Shown in pieces: positions 39,445 through 46,743 of a stretch of DNA of 64,000 bases. Numbering within the stretch: position 1 is the first letter of the stretch; the number at the start of each line of letters is the position of its first letter. The DNA comes from Chitiniphilus purpureus (GTDB lineage Bacteria > Pseudomonadota > Gammaproteobacteria > Burkholderiales > Chitinibacteraceae), in NCBI RefSeq assembly GCF_025642115.1, contig NZ_CP106753.1, forward strand, positions 1,139,501 to 1,203,500. Reading direction: 5' to 3'. The notes below the pieces were generated by a model. That model saw only the letters and a list, made by a program, of their open reading frames with translations. It had not been told where the DNA came from and did not search any database. The translations under genes were made by a program, and so were the position numbers.

Positions 39445-41301
39445 ATGCCCGCCTACCGTTCCCGCACTTCCACCCATGGTCGCAACATGGCCGGCGCCCG
39501 CGCGCTGTGGCGCGCGACCGGCATGAAAGAAGGCGACTTCGGCAAACCCATCATCGCAATCGCCAATTCGTTCACGCAGTTCGTACCCGGGCATGTGCAT
39601 CTGCACAACCTGGGGCAACTGGTGGCCCGCGAAATCGAAAAGGCTGGCGGCGTGGCCAAGGAGTTCAACACCATCGCCGTGGACGACGGGATCGCCATGG
39701 GGCACGGTGGCATGCTCTACAGCCTGCCTTCGCGTGACCTGATCGCTGATTCGGTCGAATACATGGTCAATGCCCACTGCGCCGACGCATTGGTGTGCAT
39801 CTCCAATTGCGACAAGATCACCCCGGGCATGCTGATGGCGGCGCTGCGGCTCAATGTCCCGGTGATCTTCGTCTCCGGCGGCCCGATGGAGGCCGGCAAG
39901 GTCAACTGGCGAGGCGAAGAGCGGCACCTGGATCTGGTGGATGCGATGGTGGAGGCCGCCAATCCGGATGTATCCGATGAAGAAGTGGCGGCGGTCGAGC
40001 GCAGCGCCTGCCCCACCTGCGGTTCCTGTTCAGGCATGTTCACCGCCAATTCGATGAATTGCCTGACCGAGGCGCTCGGGCTGTCGCTGCCGGGCAATGG
40101 CTCACTGGTGGCCACCCACGCCGACCGCAAGCAATTGTTCCTGCAGGCCGGGCGCACCATCGTCGAGCTGGCGCGGCGCTACTACGAGCAGGACGATGCA
40201 GCCGTGCTGCCGCGCGCCATTGCAACGTTTGAAGCCTTCGAAAATGCCATCGCGCTCGATATCGCGATGGGGGGCTCGACCAATACCGTGCTGCACCTGC
40301 TGGCTGCGGCCAATGAAGCGGGCGTCGACTTCAGGATGACCGATATCGATCGCATGAGCCGCAAGGTCCCATGCCTGGCCAAGGTGGCACCTGCCACTGC
40401 CAAATACCATATGGAAGACGTGCACCGTGCCGGTGGCGTGATCGGCATCCTGGCCGAGCTGTCGCGTGCCGGACTGATTCACCGCGCGGTGCCGACTGTC
40501 CATACGCCCACGCTTGGCGAGGCGTTGGACAAATGGGACGTGGTGCAGCAGTCGTCCGACAGCATGGCGCATCATTTGTACCGTGCGGCGCCGGGTGGCA
40601 TTCCCACCACCATCGCGTTCTCGCAATCGATGCGCTACCCGGAGCTGGACCTGGATCGTGCGCAAGGCTGCATCCGCGACAAAGCGCATGCCTACAGCCA
40701 GGACGGCGGCATCGCCGTACTCTATGGCAACATCGCCGAACGCGGCTGCATCGTGAAAACCGCCGGGGTGGACGAGAGCATCCTCACGTTCACCGGCCGT
40801 GCCCGCATCTTCGAAAGCCAGGAGGCGGCGGTGGAGGGCATTCTGGCCGATCAGATCGTTGCGGGCGATCTCGTGCTGATCCGTTACGAAGGCCCCAAGG
40901 GCGGACCAGGGATGCAGGAAATGCTGTACCCCACCAGCTATCTGAAGTCCAAGGGGCTGGGCAAGGCATGCGCGCTGTTGACCGACGGCCGCTTCTCCGG
41001 CGGCACCTCCGGCCTCTCGATCGGCCATGTCTCCCCCGAGGCGGCTGAAGGCGGCGCCATCGGCCTTGTGCAGGAGGGCGATACCATCCTGATCGACATC
41101 CCCAATCGCCGCATCGAGCTGCAGGTCAGTGCCGAGGAACTGGCAAGGCGCCGCAGCAGCATGGAGGCGAAGGGCAACCAGGCATGGAAACCCGTGGGGC
41201 GCGAACGCTATGTGTCACCCGCATTGCGTGCCTACGCCGCCATGACCACCAGCGCTGATACCGGTGCGGTACGCGATGTCAGCCAGGTCGAACGCAAATA
41301 G
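39445..41301 (+). CDS. ilvD: Dihydroxy-acid dehydratase
   Basis: 618-aa cytoplasmic Fe-S enzyme of branched-chain amino acid synthesis that dehydrates dihydroxy-isovalerate and dihydroxy-methylvalerate. The ATG at 39445 follows AAGGA; the frame is open far upstream but only this start matches the family. Motifs: [39 protein letters not shown] (cluster Cys), [19 protein letters not shown] (cluster Cys), [12 protein letters not shown], and [22 protein letters not shown]. Length matches the E. coli type. Confidence 0.97.
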   Translation: MPAYRSRTSTHGRNMAGARALWRATGMKEGDFGKPIIAIANSFTQFVPGHVHLHNLGQLVAREIEKAGGVAKEFNTIAVDDGIAMGHGGMLYSLPSRDLIADSVEYMVNAHCADALVCISNCDKITPGMLMAALRLNVPVIFVSGGPMEAGKVNWRGEERHLDLVDAMVEAANPDVSDEEVAAVERSACPTCGSCSGMFTANSMNCLTEALGLSLPGNGSLVATHADRKQLFLQAGRTIVELARRYYEQDDAAVLPRAIATFEAFENAIALDIAMGGSTNTVLHLLAAANEAGVDFRMTDIDRMSRKVPCLAKVAPATAKYHMEDVHRAGGVIGILAELSRAGLIHRAVPTVHTPTLGEALDKWDVVQQSSDSMAHHLYRAAPGGIPTTIAFSQSMRYPELDLDRAQGCIRDKAHAYSQDGGIAVLYGNIAERGCIVKTAGVDESILTFTGRARIFESQEAAVEGILADQIVAGDLVLIRYEGPKGGPGMQEMLYPTSYLKSKGLGKACALLTDGRFSGGTSGLSIGHVSPEAAEGGAIGLVQEGDTILIDIPNRRIELQVSAEELARRRSSMEAKGNQAWKPVGRERYVSPALRAYAAMTTSADTGAVRDVSQVERK

Positions 41302-41325
41302 CCCTGACGGTGGCTGAACTCCGTG

Positions 41326-41349
41326 CGGGACGGTCTGGCCGTCCCGTTT
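41326..41349 (+). terminator. Probable terminator after ilvD
   Basis: CGGGACGG (41326-41333) pairs with CCGTCCCG (41339-41346), followed by TTTCC, just before the ribosome-binding site of the next gene. It could act as an attenuator. Confidence 0.5.
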
Positions 41350-41366
41350 CCATTGGTGGGAGCGCG

Positions 41367-41678
41367 ATGAAGTCCGACAGCAGCGCAATCCGGCAAGCCA
41401 TCCGGGATGTCGTGGCCCGTATTCCGCAGGGATGCGTATGCAGCTACGGCGACATTGCACGCCTTGCCGGTTATCCCCGCCACGCGCGTCTGGTCGGCCG
41501 TTGCCTAGACGACACCCTGCCCTGGTACCGGGTGATCAATCATCAAGGGCGCATCAGCCCGCGCGGCTGGAACGGCAACGATGAGCTGCAACGCGTGTTG
41601 TTGGAGGCCGAGGGGGTCGAGTTCGATGAGACGGGGCGGATCGATTGCCGGCGGTTCGGCTGGCAGAACACCGGCTGA
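41367..41678 (+). CDS. Alkyltransferase-like protein (ATL, MGMT fold without catalytic Cys)
   Basis: 103-aa DNA-binding protein with GGGAG before the ATG at 41367. It matches the C-terminal domain of O6-alkylguanine-DNA alkyltransferase: VARIPQGCVCSYGDIARLAGYPRHARLVGRCL (helix-turn-helix and Arg finger), then LPWYRVINHQGRIS. In true MGMT this position reads PCHRV; here Cys is replaced by Trp, as in ATL proteins. These proteins bind alkylated guanine and hand it to nucleotide excision repair. The call follows directly from the missing Cys. Confidence 0.9.
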   Translation: MKSDSSAIRQAIRDVVARIPQGCVCSYGDIARLAGYPRHARLVGRCLDDTLPWYRVINHQGRISPRGWNGNDELQRVLLEAEGVEFDETGRIDCRRFGWQNTG

Positions 41679-41760
41679 TCCCAGGCGCCCGGCGCTGACA
41701 AAGCGCGTTGCCGATACCGCATCCGCGGTGTGCGGCGACATGGATGGGCTGGGCCCATAT

Positions 41761-41791
41761 AAAAAAAGCCAGGCTGGGCCTGGCTTTTTTT
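41761..41791. terminator. Bidirectional intrinsic terminator
   Basis: AGCCAGGC (41767-41774) pairs with GCCTGGCT (41778-41785), flanked by seven A on one side and seven T on the other. It serves both the ATL gene and the convergent lipoprotein gene. Confidence 0.92.
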
Positions 41792-41812
41792 GTGCGGCAA
41801 GAAGCGGCACGT

Positions 41813-42772
41813 TTACGGGCATGTCCCAACGTAGTCCGTCAGGGCATTGAACGGGCTGCAGCGTCCGGGTGAGCTAATGCCCTGGGTCTGATAATCCTTG
41901 GCAAGGCCCATCAACGTAAACTCGGAAACATCCGTCGCGGTGACATTCCCGCTAAGTGTCGCGGTGGCGGTGAGTCGCATTTCGGCCCACCCTGCATAAT
42001 TCTTGGCATAGATGACGTTGAAGAATGCAAAGCCGTTGGCGTCGGTGATCACGTTGGCCGGGTTGACCGTGGCCGGTTTGCAATCCCCGCCGGAGGTGCA
42101 GTTTGTCATTACCCTGGAAGTGAATGTCCAGGCATTGGGTGTAACTGTCTGGTCCCACTCCCGATAGCCCTTCCAGTAGCGGATCGGTTCCAGCGTCAGC
42201 TGCACGGTCGCATTCTTGACCGGCAGGCCGTTGGCGTCGGTCACCAGCACGTTGTACGGCTTGGAGTATTGCGTATCCGTCGGCTCGGCAGTCACATTGC
42301 TTGTCCCAACTTTGACCGATTTGGCCGAATTGCCGACCACGGTCACAAGGGCTGTCGCCACCGCAGAGCCGCTGGTTGCGGTGATGGTGATCGTCCGCGG
42401 CGTGGCATCGCCACCGGTTGTCAATTCGGCAGTGACCTGTCCGGCCTCATTGGTGGTGGCGGTGGCGTTGATCAGGCTGCCGGAGGTGACGGCCAGCGTG
42501 ACCGGAGCGTCGCTGATGACCTTGTTGCCATTGTCCATCACGGTGGCTGTGACGCTGACGGCGCTGTTGTCGGGCAATTCCTTGCTGCTCAACAAAAAGT
42601 CGATACGGCTCGCCTGAACGCTTGGTGCCGGGGTCGGCGTCGGTTCGGTGTTGCTACCACCATCACTGGTATTGGCAGTGCCATTGCAGGCGGCAAGCAG
42701 CGCCAGCGATGCCACAGCGGTGATCTGAGCCGCTTGCCGGAAGCAGCTGCGGGTCAGGGTCGTGATATCCAT
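41813..42772 (-). CDS. Lipoprotein with bacterial Ig-like (Big_1) domain
   Basis: 319-aa exported protein. The N-terminal signal peptide ends with a lipobox in SLALLAACNG (Cys near residue 29). A Ser/Thr/Pro linker (about 31-52) follows. An invasin-type Ig-like domain spans about 55-148 (LPDNSAVSVTATVMDNGNKV...TNEAGQVTAELTTGG). A second, Ig-like part holds LVTDANGLPVKNATVQLTL and VITDANGFAFFNV, and ends with two cysteines (CSPFN and GTCP) that may pair. AAGGAA precedes the ATG. Such proteins sit on the outer membrane and often act in adhesion; the partner is unknown. Confidence 0.88.
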   Translation of the reverse strand: MDITTLTRSCFRQAAQITAVASLALLAACNGTANTSDGGSNTEPTPTPAPSVQASRIDFLLSSKELPDNSAVSVTATVMDNGNKVISDAPVTLAVTSGSLINATATTNEAGQVTAELTTGGDATPRTITITATSGSAVATALVTVVGNSAKSVKVGTSNVTAEPTDTQYSKPYNVLVTDANGLPVKNATVQLTLEPIRYWKGYREWDQTVTPNAWTFTSRVMTNCTSGGDCKPATVNPANVITDANGFAFFNVIYAKNYAGWAEMRLTATATLSGNVTATDVSEFTLMGLAKDYQTQGISSPGRCSPFNALTDYVGTCP

Positions 42773-43220
42773 TTATCTCATTTCCTTTGCGAGGTCGGAT
42801 GGAAAAACAAAGGAATTTCCTTCGTTTGTTTTGCGATCGACGTAAGAGCCGTGGGCGCATTTAACCCGAATCATGCTTGCTCGCGCAAATATCAGAGGCG
42901 ACGTGTGGGGCCAGGACGACAAATGCAAAAAGCCGGCTGAACAAGCCGGCTTTTTGCATTCAATCGGGTGGTGGTGTAGTCCCCTACTAGAGAGAACCTT
43001 CCTGCCTCACCGGCGAGGACACCGTAGGCATGATTATATACGAATACGGAAGCCCGGGTGGTGTTCGCGCTTCCCCGCGCATTCCCCTCCATCTTGAAGC
43101 CCGGATCGGCCCACCATCATCGGCAACCCGCCTCGCGGATGCCCCTCCGGCAAAGGCGTGCGCAACCGAGTTCTGCTTCGATGGCGCGGACAGACTTCCC
43201 TCTCTTTCTCGTCGGCCACA
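42773..43220. other. Intergenic region at the start of the accessory segment
   Basis: No credible gene. It contains a strong bidirectional hairpin at 42922-42960 with no clear matching gene on either side. GC falls here. Frames across it give low-complexity translations. The left end of the accessory region probably lies in or near this stretch, but no direct repeat or tRNA end was found. Confidence 0.45.
42922..42960. terminator. Strong bidirectional terminator without an obvious gene
   Basis: GCAAAAAGCCGGCT (42925-42938) and its exact complement (42944-42957) form a 14-bp stem with a 5-nt loop. The A and T runs are inside the stem, so it works in both directions. The nearest gene, the Big_1 lipoprotein, is transcribed away from it. 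Confidence 0.85.
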
Positions 43221-43249
43221 TTGACATTTCCCTTTTTGGGAAATACAAT
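43221..43249 (+). promoter_or_regulatory. higBA promoter with operator in the spacer
   Basis: TTGACA (43221-43226), a 17-base spacer, then TACAAT (43244-43249). The whole spacer is an inverted repeat, TTTCCC-TTTTT-GGGAAA (43227-43243). A regulator bound there would block RNA polymerase, as expected for autorepression by a HigA-type antitoxin. Transcription should start about 25 bases before the toxin ATG. Confidence 0.88.
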
Positions 43250-43280
43250 GCAAGTCTGAACATGAACACATCGTCCCTAC

Positions 43281-43565
43281 ATGCGAATTCTGGGTTTGCC
43301 CATACTCGAGGCGTTCAAAAAAGATCATGCAGCCTCGCGTGGGCCACTGGATGCGTGGCAGACGGATGTCGAGCGTGAGAACTGGAAAACGTCACATGAC
43401 ATCAAGCGCAGATACAGGAGCGCGGATTTCTTGGCCGACAACAGAGTCATTTTCGACATCAAGGGCAATTCATATCGGCTTGTGGTCAAGGTCCGATATC
43501 AGAACGGGCTGGTAGTGGTCGAGTGGGTGGGGACGCATGCCGAGTACGACAAGAAAAAGTTCTAG
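43281..43565 (+). CDS. higB: HigB-type mRNA interferase toxin
   Basis: 94-aa toxin of the HigB_toxin family, a ribosome-dependent RNase of RelE-like fold. The sequence follows the family closely: LPILEAFKKDHAASRGPLDAW, DIKRRYRSADFLADNRVIFDIKGNSYRLVVKV and the end VEWVGTHAEYDKKKF. It is the first gene of the operon, 42 bp ahead of the antitoxin gene, the usual order in higBA. It should cleave mRNA when free of its antitoxin. Confidence 0.93.
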   Translation: MRILGLPILEAFKKDHAASRGPLDAWQTDVERENWKTSHDIKRRYRSADFLADNRVIFDIKGNSYRLVVKVRYQNGLVVVEWVGTHAEYDKKKF

Positions 43566-43607
43566 GCAGATGTGTGTAAGGCAAGTAAACGACTGGTGGA
43601 GATGGCG

Positions 43608-44822
43608 ATGAATGTAAAGATCATCAAGAGCGCGGAAGACTACGAAGCAGCAATGGCTCGCCTGTCTGCTCTGATGTCGCTTGACCCCAAGGCCAACTCC
43701 AAGGAAGAAAACGAGCTGGAGCTGTTGGCTCTGGTCATACAGGACTTCGAACGACAAACCGTTCCCCCGGTCAAGGCTGATCCGATTGAGTCGATTCTTT
43801 TCCGGATGGATCAGATGAAACTCTCCCGCAAGGATCTGATCCCCTACATCGGGTCAATCTCAAAGGTCTCGGAGGTACTGTCGCGCAAGCGTCCACTGTC
43901 CCTGCCAATGATTCGCCGACTCAACCAAGGTTTGGGCATCCCCGCTGACATCCTGATCGAAGACGTCGAAACAGACAGCACAGTCGTCGACCAGGAGCCA
44001 GAGATGGACTTCACCCGCTTCCCACTCAAAGAGATGCTGGAGCGGGGGTGCTTTGGGGATTTCGAAGGTAACGCGCAGCGCCTCAAAGAGTACGCCGAAG
44101 ATTTGGTTCGAAAATTCATGCAAGACCTGCTACCCAAGCAAGTCAGCCCCGCGTTCCTGCGCGCCCCCATGCATCAACGCGGGGATCGACAAGCCGATGA
44201 GATGGCTCTGTTGGCTTGGCGCATGTGTGTCCTGCGGCAAGCACGAACATTAAACATTGCCAAAGAGTACAAGCACGGAACCATCACGCCAACCTGGCTG
44301 CGTGAGCTTGCCAAGCTCTCGACATTTGATGAAGGCCCAAAGCTCGCCCGGGAGTACCTCGCCCGTCACGGCATCACGCTTGTCATCGAAAAGCACTTCA
44401 AACGTACTTTTCTCGACGGCGCTGCGATGCTAGACAACGATCGACCAATTGTTGCTTTGACGTTGCGACATGACCGCTTCGACAACTTCTGGTTTGCTTT
44501 GCTCCATGAGTTGGCGCACGTTGCCAAACACCTGACCCCAGAGTCTCCCGTGTTCATCGACGACCTGGATCGCAGCAACCCCCAAGAGGTTGAAGCGGAA
44601 GCTGATGCTATGGCCCAGGAGGCGTTGATCCCTGAAAAGAGTTGGCGCACCGCCAAAGTACGTCAAACACTACTCTCTGAGGATGCGATCTCTTTCGCAG
44701 ATGAGATCAGCGTGCATCCCTCCATCGTGGCGGGACGCTTGCGCCATGAAGAGAAGAACTTCCGCTTGCTTTCGCATCTCATCGGTAAGACGGGGCAGGT
44801 CAGCCAGATCCTGAGTCAATGA
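43608..44822 (+). CDS. HigA-type antitoxin fused to an ImmA/IrrE-like metallopeptidase
   Basis: 404-aa protein. The ATG at 43608 has GGAG at 6 bases. Residues 1-118 look like a complete HigA antitoxin: KIIKSAEDYEAAMARLSALM, IESILFRMDQMKLSRKDLIPYIGS (helix-turn-helix) and VLSRKRPLSLPMIRRLNQGLGIPADIL. After a linker, the C-terminal part (about 230-400) is an ImmA/IrrE-type domain with HELAHVAKH, giving zinc ligands H300 and H304 and catalytic E301, and DDLDRSNPQEVEAEADAMAQ, which supplies the third ligand region. Most HigA proteins are about 100 aa, so the fusion is unusual. It likely represses its own promoter, and the peptidase may let a signal remove the antitoxin. Confidence 0.88.
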   Translation: MNVKIIKSAEDYEAAMARLSALMSLDPKANSKEENELELLALVIQDFERQTVPPVKADPIESILFRMDQMKLSRKDLIPYIGSISKVSEVLSRKRPLSLPMIRRLNQGLGIPADILIEDVETDSTVVDQEPEMDFTRFPLKEMLERGCFGDFEGNAQRLKEYAEDLVRKFMQDLLPKQVSPAFLRAPMHQRGDRQADEMALLAWRMCVLRQARTLNIAKEYKHGTITPTWLRELAKLSTFDEGPKLAREYLARHGITLVIEKHFKRTFLDGAAMLDNDRPIVALTLRHDRFDNFWFALLHELAHVAKHLTPESPVFIDDLDRSNPQEVEAEADAMAQEALIPEKSWRTAKVRQTLLSEDAISFADEISVHPSIVAGRLRHEEKNFRLLSHLIGKTGQVSQILSQ

Positions 44823-44827
44823 ACAAA

Positions 44828-44844
44828 AATCCCAAAAAGGGAAA
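44828..44844 (+). promoter_or_regulatory. Second copy of the higBA operator
   Basis: TCCCAAAAAGGGAAA (44830-44844) matches 15 of 17 bases of the reverse complement of the operator inside the higBA promoter. It lies 8 bases after the antitoxin stop and just ahead of a second promoter. Confidence 0.6.
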
Positions 44845-44856
44845 CAACCATTTGCG

Positions 44857-44885
44857 TTGATCCTTTTTCGGGATTATCATAGAAT
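44857..44885 (+). promoter_or_regulatory. Promoter of the structured leader and small-gene operon
   Basis: TTGATC (44857-44862), a 17-base spacer, TAGAAT (44880-44885). The spacer starts CTTTTTCGGGA, resembling a degenerate HigA operator (compare CTTTTTGGGA). Transcription should begin near 44892. Confidence 0.65.
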
Positions 44886-44891
44886 CTACTC

Positions 44892-45151
44892 ACCAGTACG
44901 GAATCGAACTCCCGAACGAGCCAGTGGCCGTGCTGATAGAAGTCACGGTGTTGGCAGCTGGGTTTGTACCCAGTCGTCAACACCAAAGAAAAAGGCCCCG
45001 AAGTGCTACCAACACTTCAGAGCCTTTGGTGAGGTGAATAGGGGGCTACCAAACCACCCATGCACATCATGTCTTGAACGGACAGCGGATTTTACCAGTT
45101 CGCGGTGTGCTGGCAAGCCCAAACCCCCTCAACTTTCATGAGGAGTTGGCC
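44892..45151 (+). ncRNA. Highly structured leader RNA, candidate regulatory RNA
   Basis: Two complex stem-loops follow the promoter. Stem 1 has outer GGTGTTG (44947-44953)/CAACACC (44978-44984), an internal loop, and inner CTGGGT (44958-44963)/ACCCAG (44968-44973). Stem 2 has outer AAAGGC (44991-44996)/GCCTTT (45022-45027), a 3+3 internal loop, and inner GAAGTG (45000-45005)/CACTTC (45013-45018). GCTACCAA occurs in the loop of stem 2 (45005-45012) and again exactly 40 bases later (45045-45052). The region ends at a good ribosome-binding site, so it reads as a 5' leader or a cis-acting RNA. I do not recognise a known Rfam class. Confidence 0.6.
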
Positions 45152-45274
45152 ATGGCCTACCACCGATGGAAGAGCGTCTTTGTGCGCGCATACACCCGGT
45201 TCCGGTTCGGACGCCGGGAGGCTGTGTGCCAGCACTGGCGATCTCATCCGGGTCAGATGCAATTGTTTGCCTGA
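45152..45274 (+). CDS. Small basic protein, 40 aa
   Basis: GAGGAG lies 6 bases before the ATG, a very good start. The product MAYHRWKSVFVRAYTRFRFG... ends HWRSHPGQMQLFA. It is Arg/Trp/Phe-rich and could bind nucleic acid. Its frame is open further upstream, but only this start has a ribosome-binding site. No family recognised. It is the first gene after the structured leader. Confidence 0.5.
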   Translation: MAYHRWKSVFVRAYTRFRFGRREAVCQHWRSHPGQMQLFA

Positions 45275-45283
45275 TCCATCCCT

Positions 45284-45313
45284 GACGGGACTCAGCAGGA
45301 CCTGACTCCCGTC
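45284..45313 (+). promoter_or_regulatory. Intergenic hairpin
   Basis: GACGGGA (45284-45290)/TCCCGTC (45307-45313) encloses TCAG (45292-45295)/CTGA (45302-45305) with a C/C mismatch and a 6-nt loop. No thymine tract. Likely an mRNA stability or attenuation element between two small genes. Confidence 0.55.
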
Positions 45314-45347
45314 TCCCCTCTTTCCGCGAACTGATAAGGAAAATCCT

Positions 45348-45506
45348 ATGTCCTCCAAGAAACCGACGAACGAACACACCTCCGCCCGCGTGGCATCGAC
45401 CGCTGCCAAGCTGTTGAGCAACCCACGCACACCTGCATCCGTCAAATCCGTGGCGGCATCGGCACTGACCCAAAAGGCCAGTTCCAGCAAGGCAAAAGGC
45501 AAGTAA
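45348..45506 (+). CDS. Small Ser/Ala/Lys-rich protein, 52 aa
   Basis: AAGGAAAA lies upstream of the ATG. The product MSSKKPTNEHTSARVASTAA..., continuing LLSNPRTPASVKSVAASALTQ and ending SKAKGK, is basic and low in hydrophobic residues. The central part looks like a helix-strand-helix that could contact DNA or another protein. It has the look of a conserved small gene of integrative elements, but I cannot name it. Confidence 0.65.
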   Translation: MSSKKPTNEHTSARVASTAAKLLSNPRTPASVKSVAASALTQKASSSKAKGK

Positions 45507-45514
45507 TCGTTGTT

Positions 45515-45551
45515 GTCACCCGATTTCTGCTCAGCGCCGAAGTCGGGTGAC
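45515..45551 (+). promoter_or_regulatory. Intergenic hairpin, 13-bp stem
   Basis: GTCACCCGATTTC (45515-45527) pairs with GAAGTCGGGTGAC (45539-45551) with one G-U wobble and an 11-nt loop. It lies between the 52-aa gene and the LRAT-like gene. Confidence 0.6.
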
Positions 45552-45598
45552 GCAGCGATCAGCTGTGGCACTGACGACAGCAACACCAGGAGGTTCTC

Positions 45599-45967
45599 TT
45601 GTTCTTCAACACTCAACCCTTCCGAATCATTTCTCGCCCCAAGCTGACTGGCCTGGGGGAACACTGGGGCGTTCAACTGCCCGACGGCAACGTCGCGCAC
45701 CTGACCCCTGAAGGCGAACAAATTGTGAGCTTCACGGAGTTCGCACAAGGCCGCCCTATCAAGGAAGTCCGACGCGCTGCACCCGAGCAGCGGGCGCAAA
45801 TCATGCAACGGCTCTCCCTATCGCTGCAACACCGGGGCCCCTACCGGCTACTGGACCGCAATTGCGAAACCTACGCCACGTGGCTGCTGGGCGAAAAACC
45901 CCGGAGCCCTCAGGTGGAAGGCGTCATTTTCTTGGGCGTGATCGCAGCCCTCCTGCGCTTCGCGTGA
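45599..45967 (+). CDS. LRAT-like / NlpC-P60-type cysteine hydrolase, 122 aa
   Basis: Start is a TTG at 45599 with AGGAGG 5 bases upstream; there is no suitable ATG. The pattern fits the LRAT/permuted papain fold: HWGVQLPDGNVAHLTPEG (catalytic and second His) and then YRLLDRNCETYATWLLGEKP, where the NCE motif supplies the catalytic Cys. A hydrophobic C-terminal helix (VEGVIFLGVIAALLRFA) could touch the membrane. Members act as acyltransferases, phospholipases or amidases, so the substrate is unknown. The family call is from motif order only. Confidence 0.65.
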   Translation: MFFNTQPFRIISRPKLTGLGEHWGVQLPDGNVAHLTPEGEQIVSFTEFAQGRPIKEVRRAAPEQRAQIMQRLSLSLQHRGPYRLLDRNCETYATWLLGEKPRSPQVEGVIFLGVIAALLRFA

Positions 45968-46098
45968 CCTTGTCCACAAACCTGCGCAGTCCTTCGTTCA
46001 GGAGCTACTGACACTGATCACGCTCCTTTCCGGGCGGGCTGTACAGAGATTGAGCAAACCACGCTGGTGAGCAGAGAAATCCAATCTGCTCGAGGGTT

Positions 46099-46119
46099 TC
46101 CATACGAATTTTGTATGGA
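46099..46119 (+). promoter_or_regulatory. Hairpin covering the ribosome-binding site of the zinc-ribbon gene
   Basis: TCCATAC (46099-46105) pairs with GTATGGA (46113-46119). The right arm contains the GGAG that serves the ATG at 46128, so the hairpin would hide it. It is also a palindrome usable as an operator. Confidence 0.5.
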
Positions 46120-46127
46120 GCCCACCG

Positions 46128-46595
46128 ATGACAACCAAGTACTGCGCGCACTGCGGCCACCCCTTCGAACCCCGCCCACAGGTTCCCGACCAAGCCTTCT
46201 GCTCAGCCCCTGAATGCCAGCGTGCTCGCAAGCGCGAATGGCAGCGGGCAAAACTCCAATCCGATCCTGACTACCGCATCAATCAGCAGGCGGCCCAGCG
46301 CGCGTGGTCACAGCGCAATCATGACTATTGGCGCAATCACCGAGACGCACAACAGGCCGACGGCGATCAAGGATCGCAACCGGATACGGCTCATCAGCAG
46401 CGAGTCATCGATCCTGTAAAGATGGACGTGTCAGCCCTGCCTTCCGGCATCTACCGGATCACAAGACGGCCAGATTTTCCGAAGGGAACGCCGGGTTCTT
46501 GGGTGGTTGAAATCACGCTGCTGTACGAAACCTGTGAATGCAAGATGGATGCGTCAAGAGATGACTTGATCGACAACCAGGGAGTCCGGCCTTAA
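46128..46595 (+). CDS. Zinc-ribbon protein of unknown function, 155 aa
   Basis: The N-terminus has a CxxC...CxxxxxC zinc-ribbon-like motif (YCAHCGHPFEPRP...FCSAPECQRARKREW), then a basic, Gln/Arg-rich helical part (about 30-75). The C-terminal half holds LPSGIYRITRRPDFPKGTPG and a short CECKMDA motif. It looks DNA- or RNA-binding. It precedes the recombinase by 148 bp and probably belongs to the same mobile element. Function not known. Confidence 0.7.
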   Translation: MTTKYCAHCGHPFEPRPQVPDQAFCSAPECQRARKREWQRAKLQSDPDYRINQQAAQRAWSQRNHDYWRNHRDAQQADGDQGSQPDTAHQQRVIDPVKMDVSALPSGIYRITRRPDFPKGTPGSWVVEITLLYETCECKMDASRDDLIDNQGVRP

Positions 46596-46743
46596 CTTCA
46601 AGCCCAAATGGGCTCTCGATCATCCTGGATGGCAACAATTTCAACCATGTGCATTCCGGCCGCGCATTGCAGGCCACGTGTATGCCAATGAGGTGAATGG
46701 CAGGCCCGAGAGCAAGTTCACACAACATAAAGTGATCGGGTCT

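Noticed and set aside
42892..43092. 66-codon minus-strand frame before the Big_1 gene
   Set aside because: It runs through a strong terminator hairpin and has no ribosome-binding site or recognised family.
44892..44930. tRNA-like fragment (minus strand GAGTTCGATTCC) as an attachment site
   Set aside because: The T-arm stem does not pair properly and no acceptor stem or anticodon arm is present.
44857..45141. 94-codon frame over the structured leader
   Set aside because: It begins with TTG inside the -35 element, without a ribosome-binding site, and crosses the paired stems.
45092..45808. 238-codon minus-strand frame
   Set aside because: It covers several plus-strand small genes that have good starts, and shows no domain.
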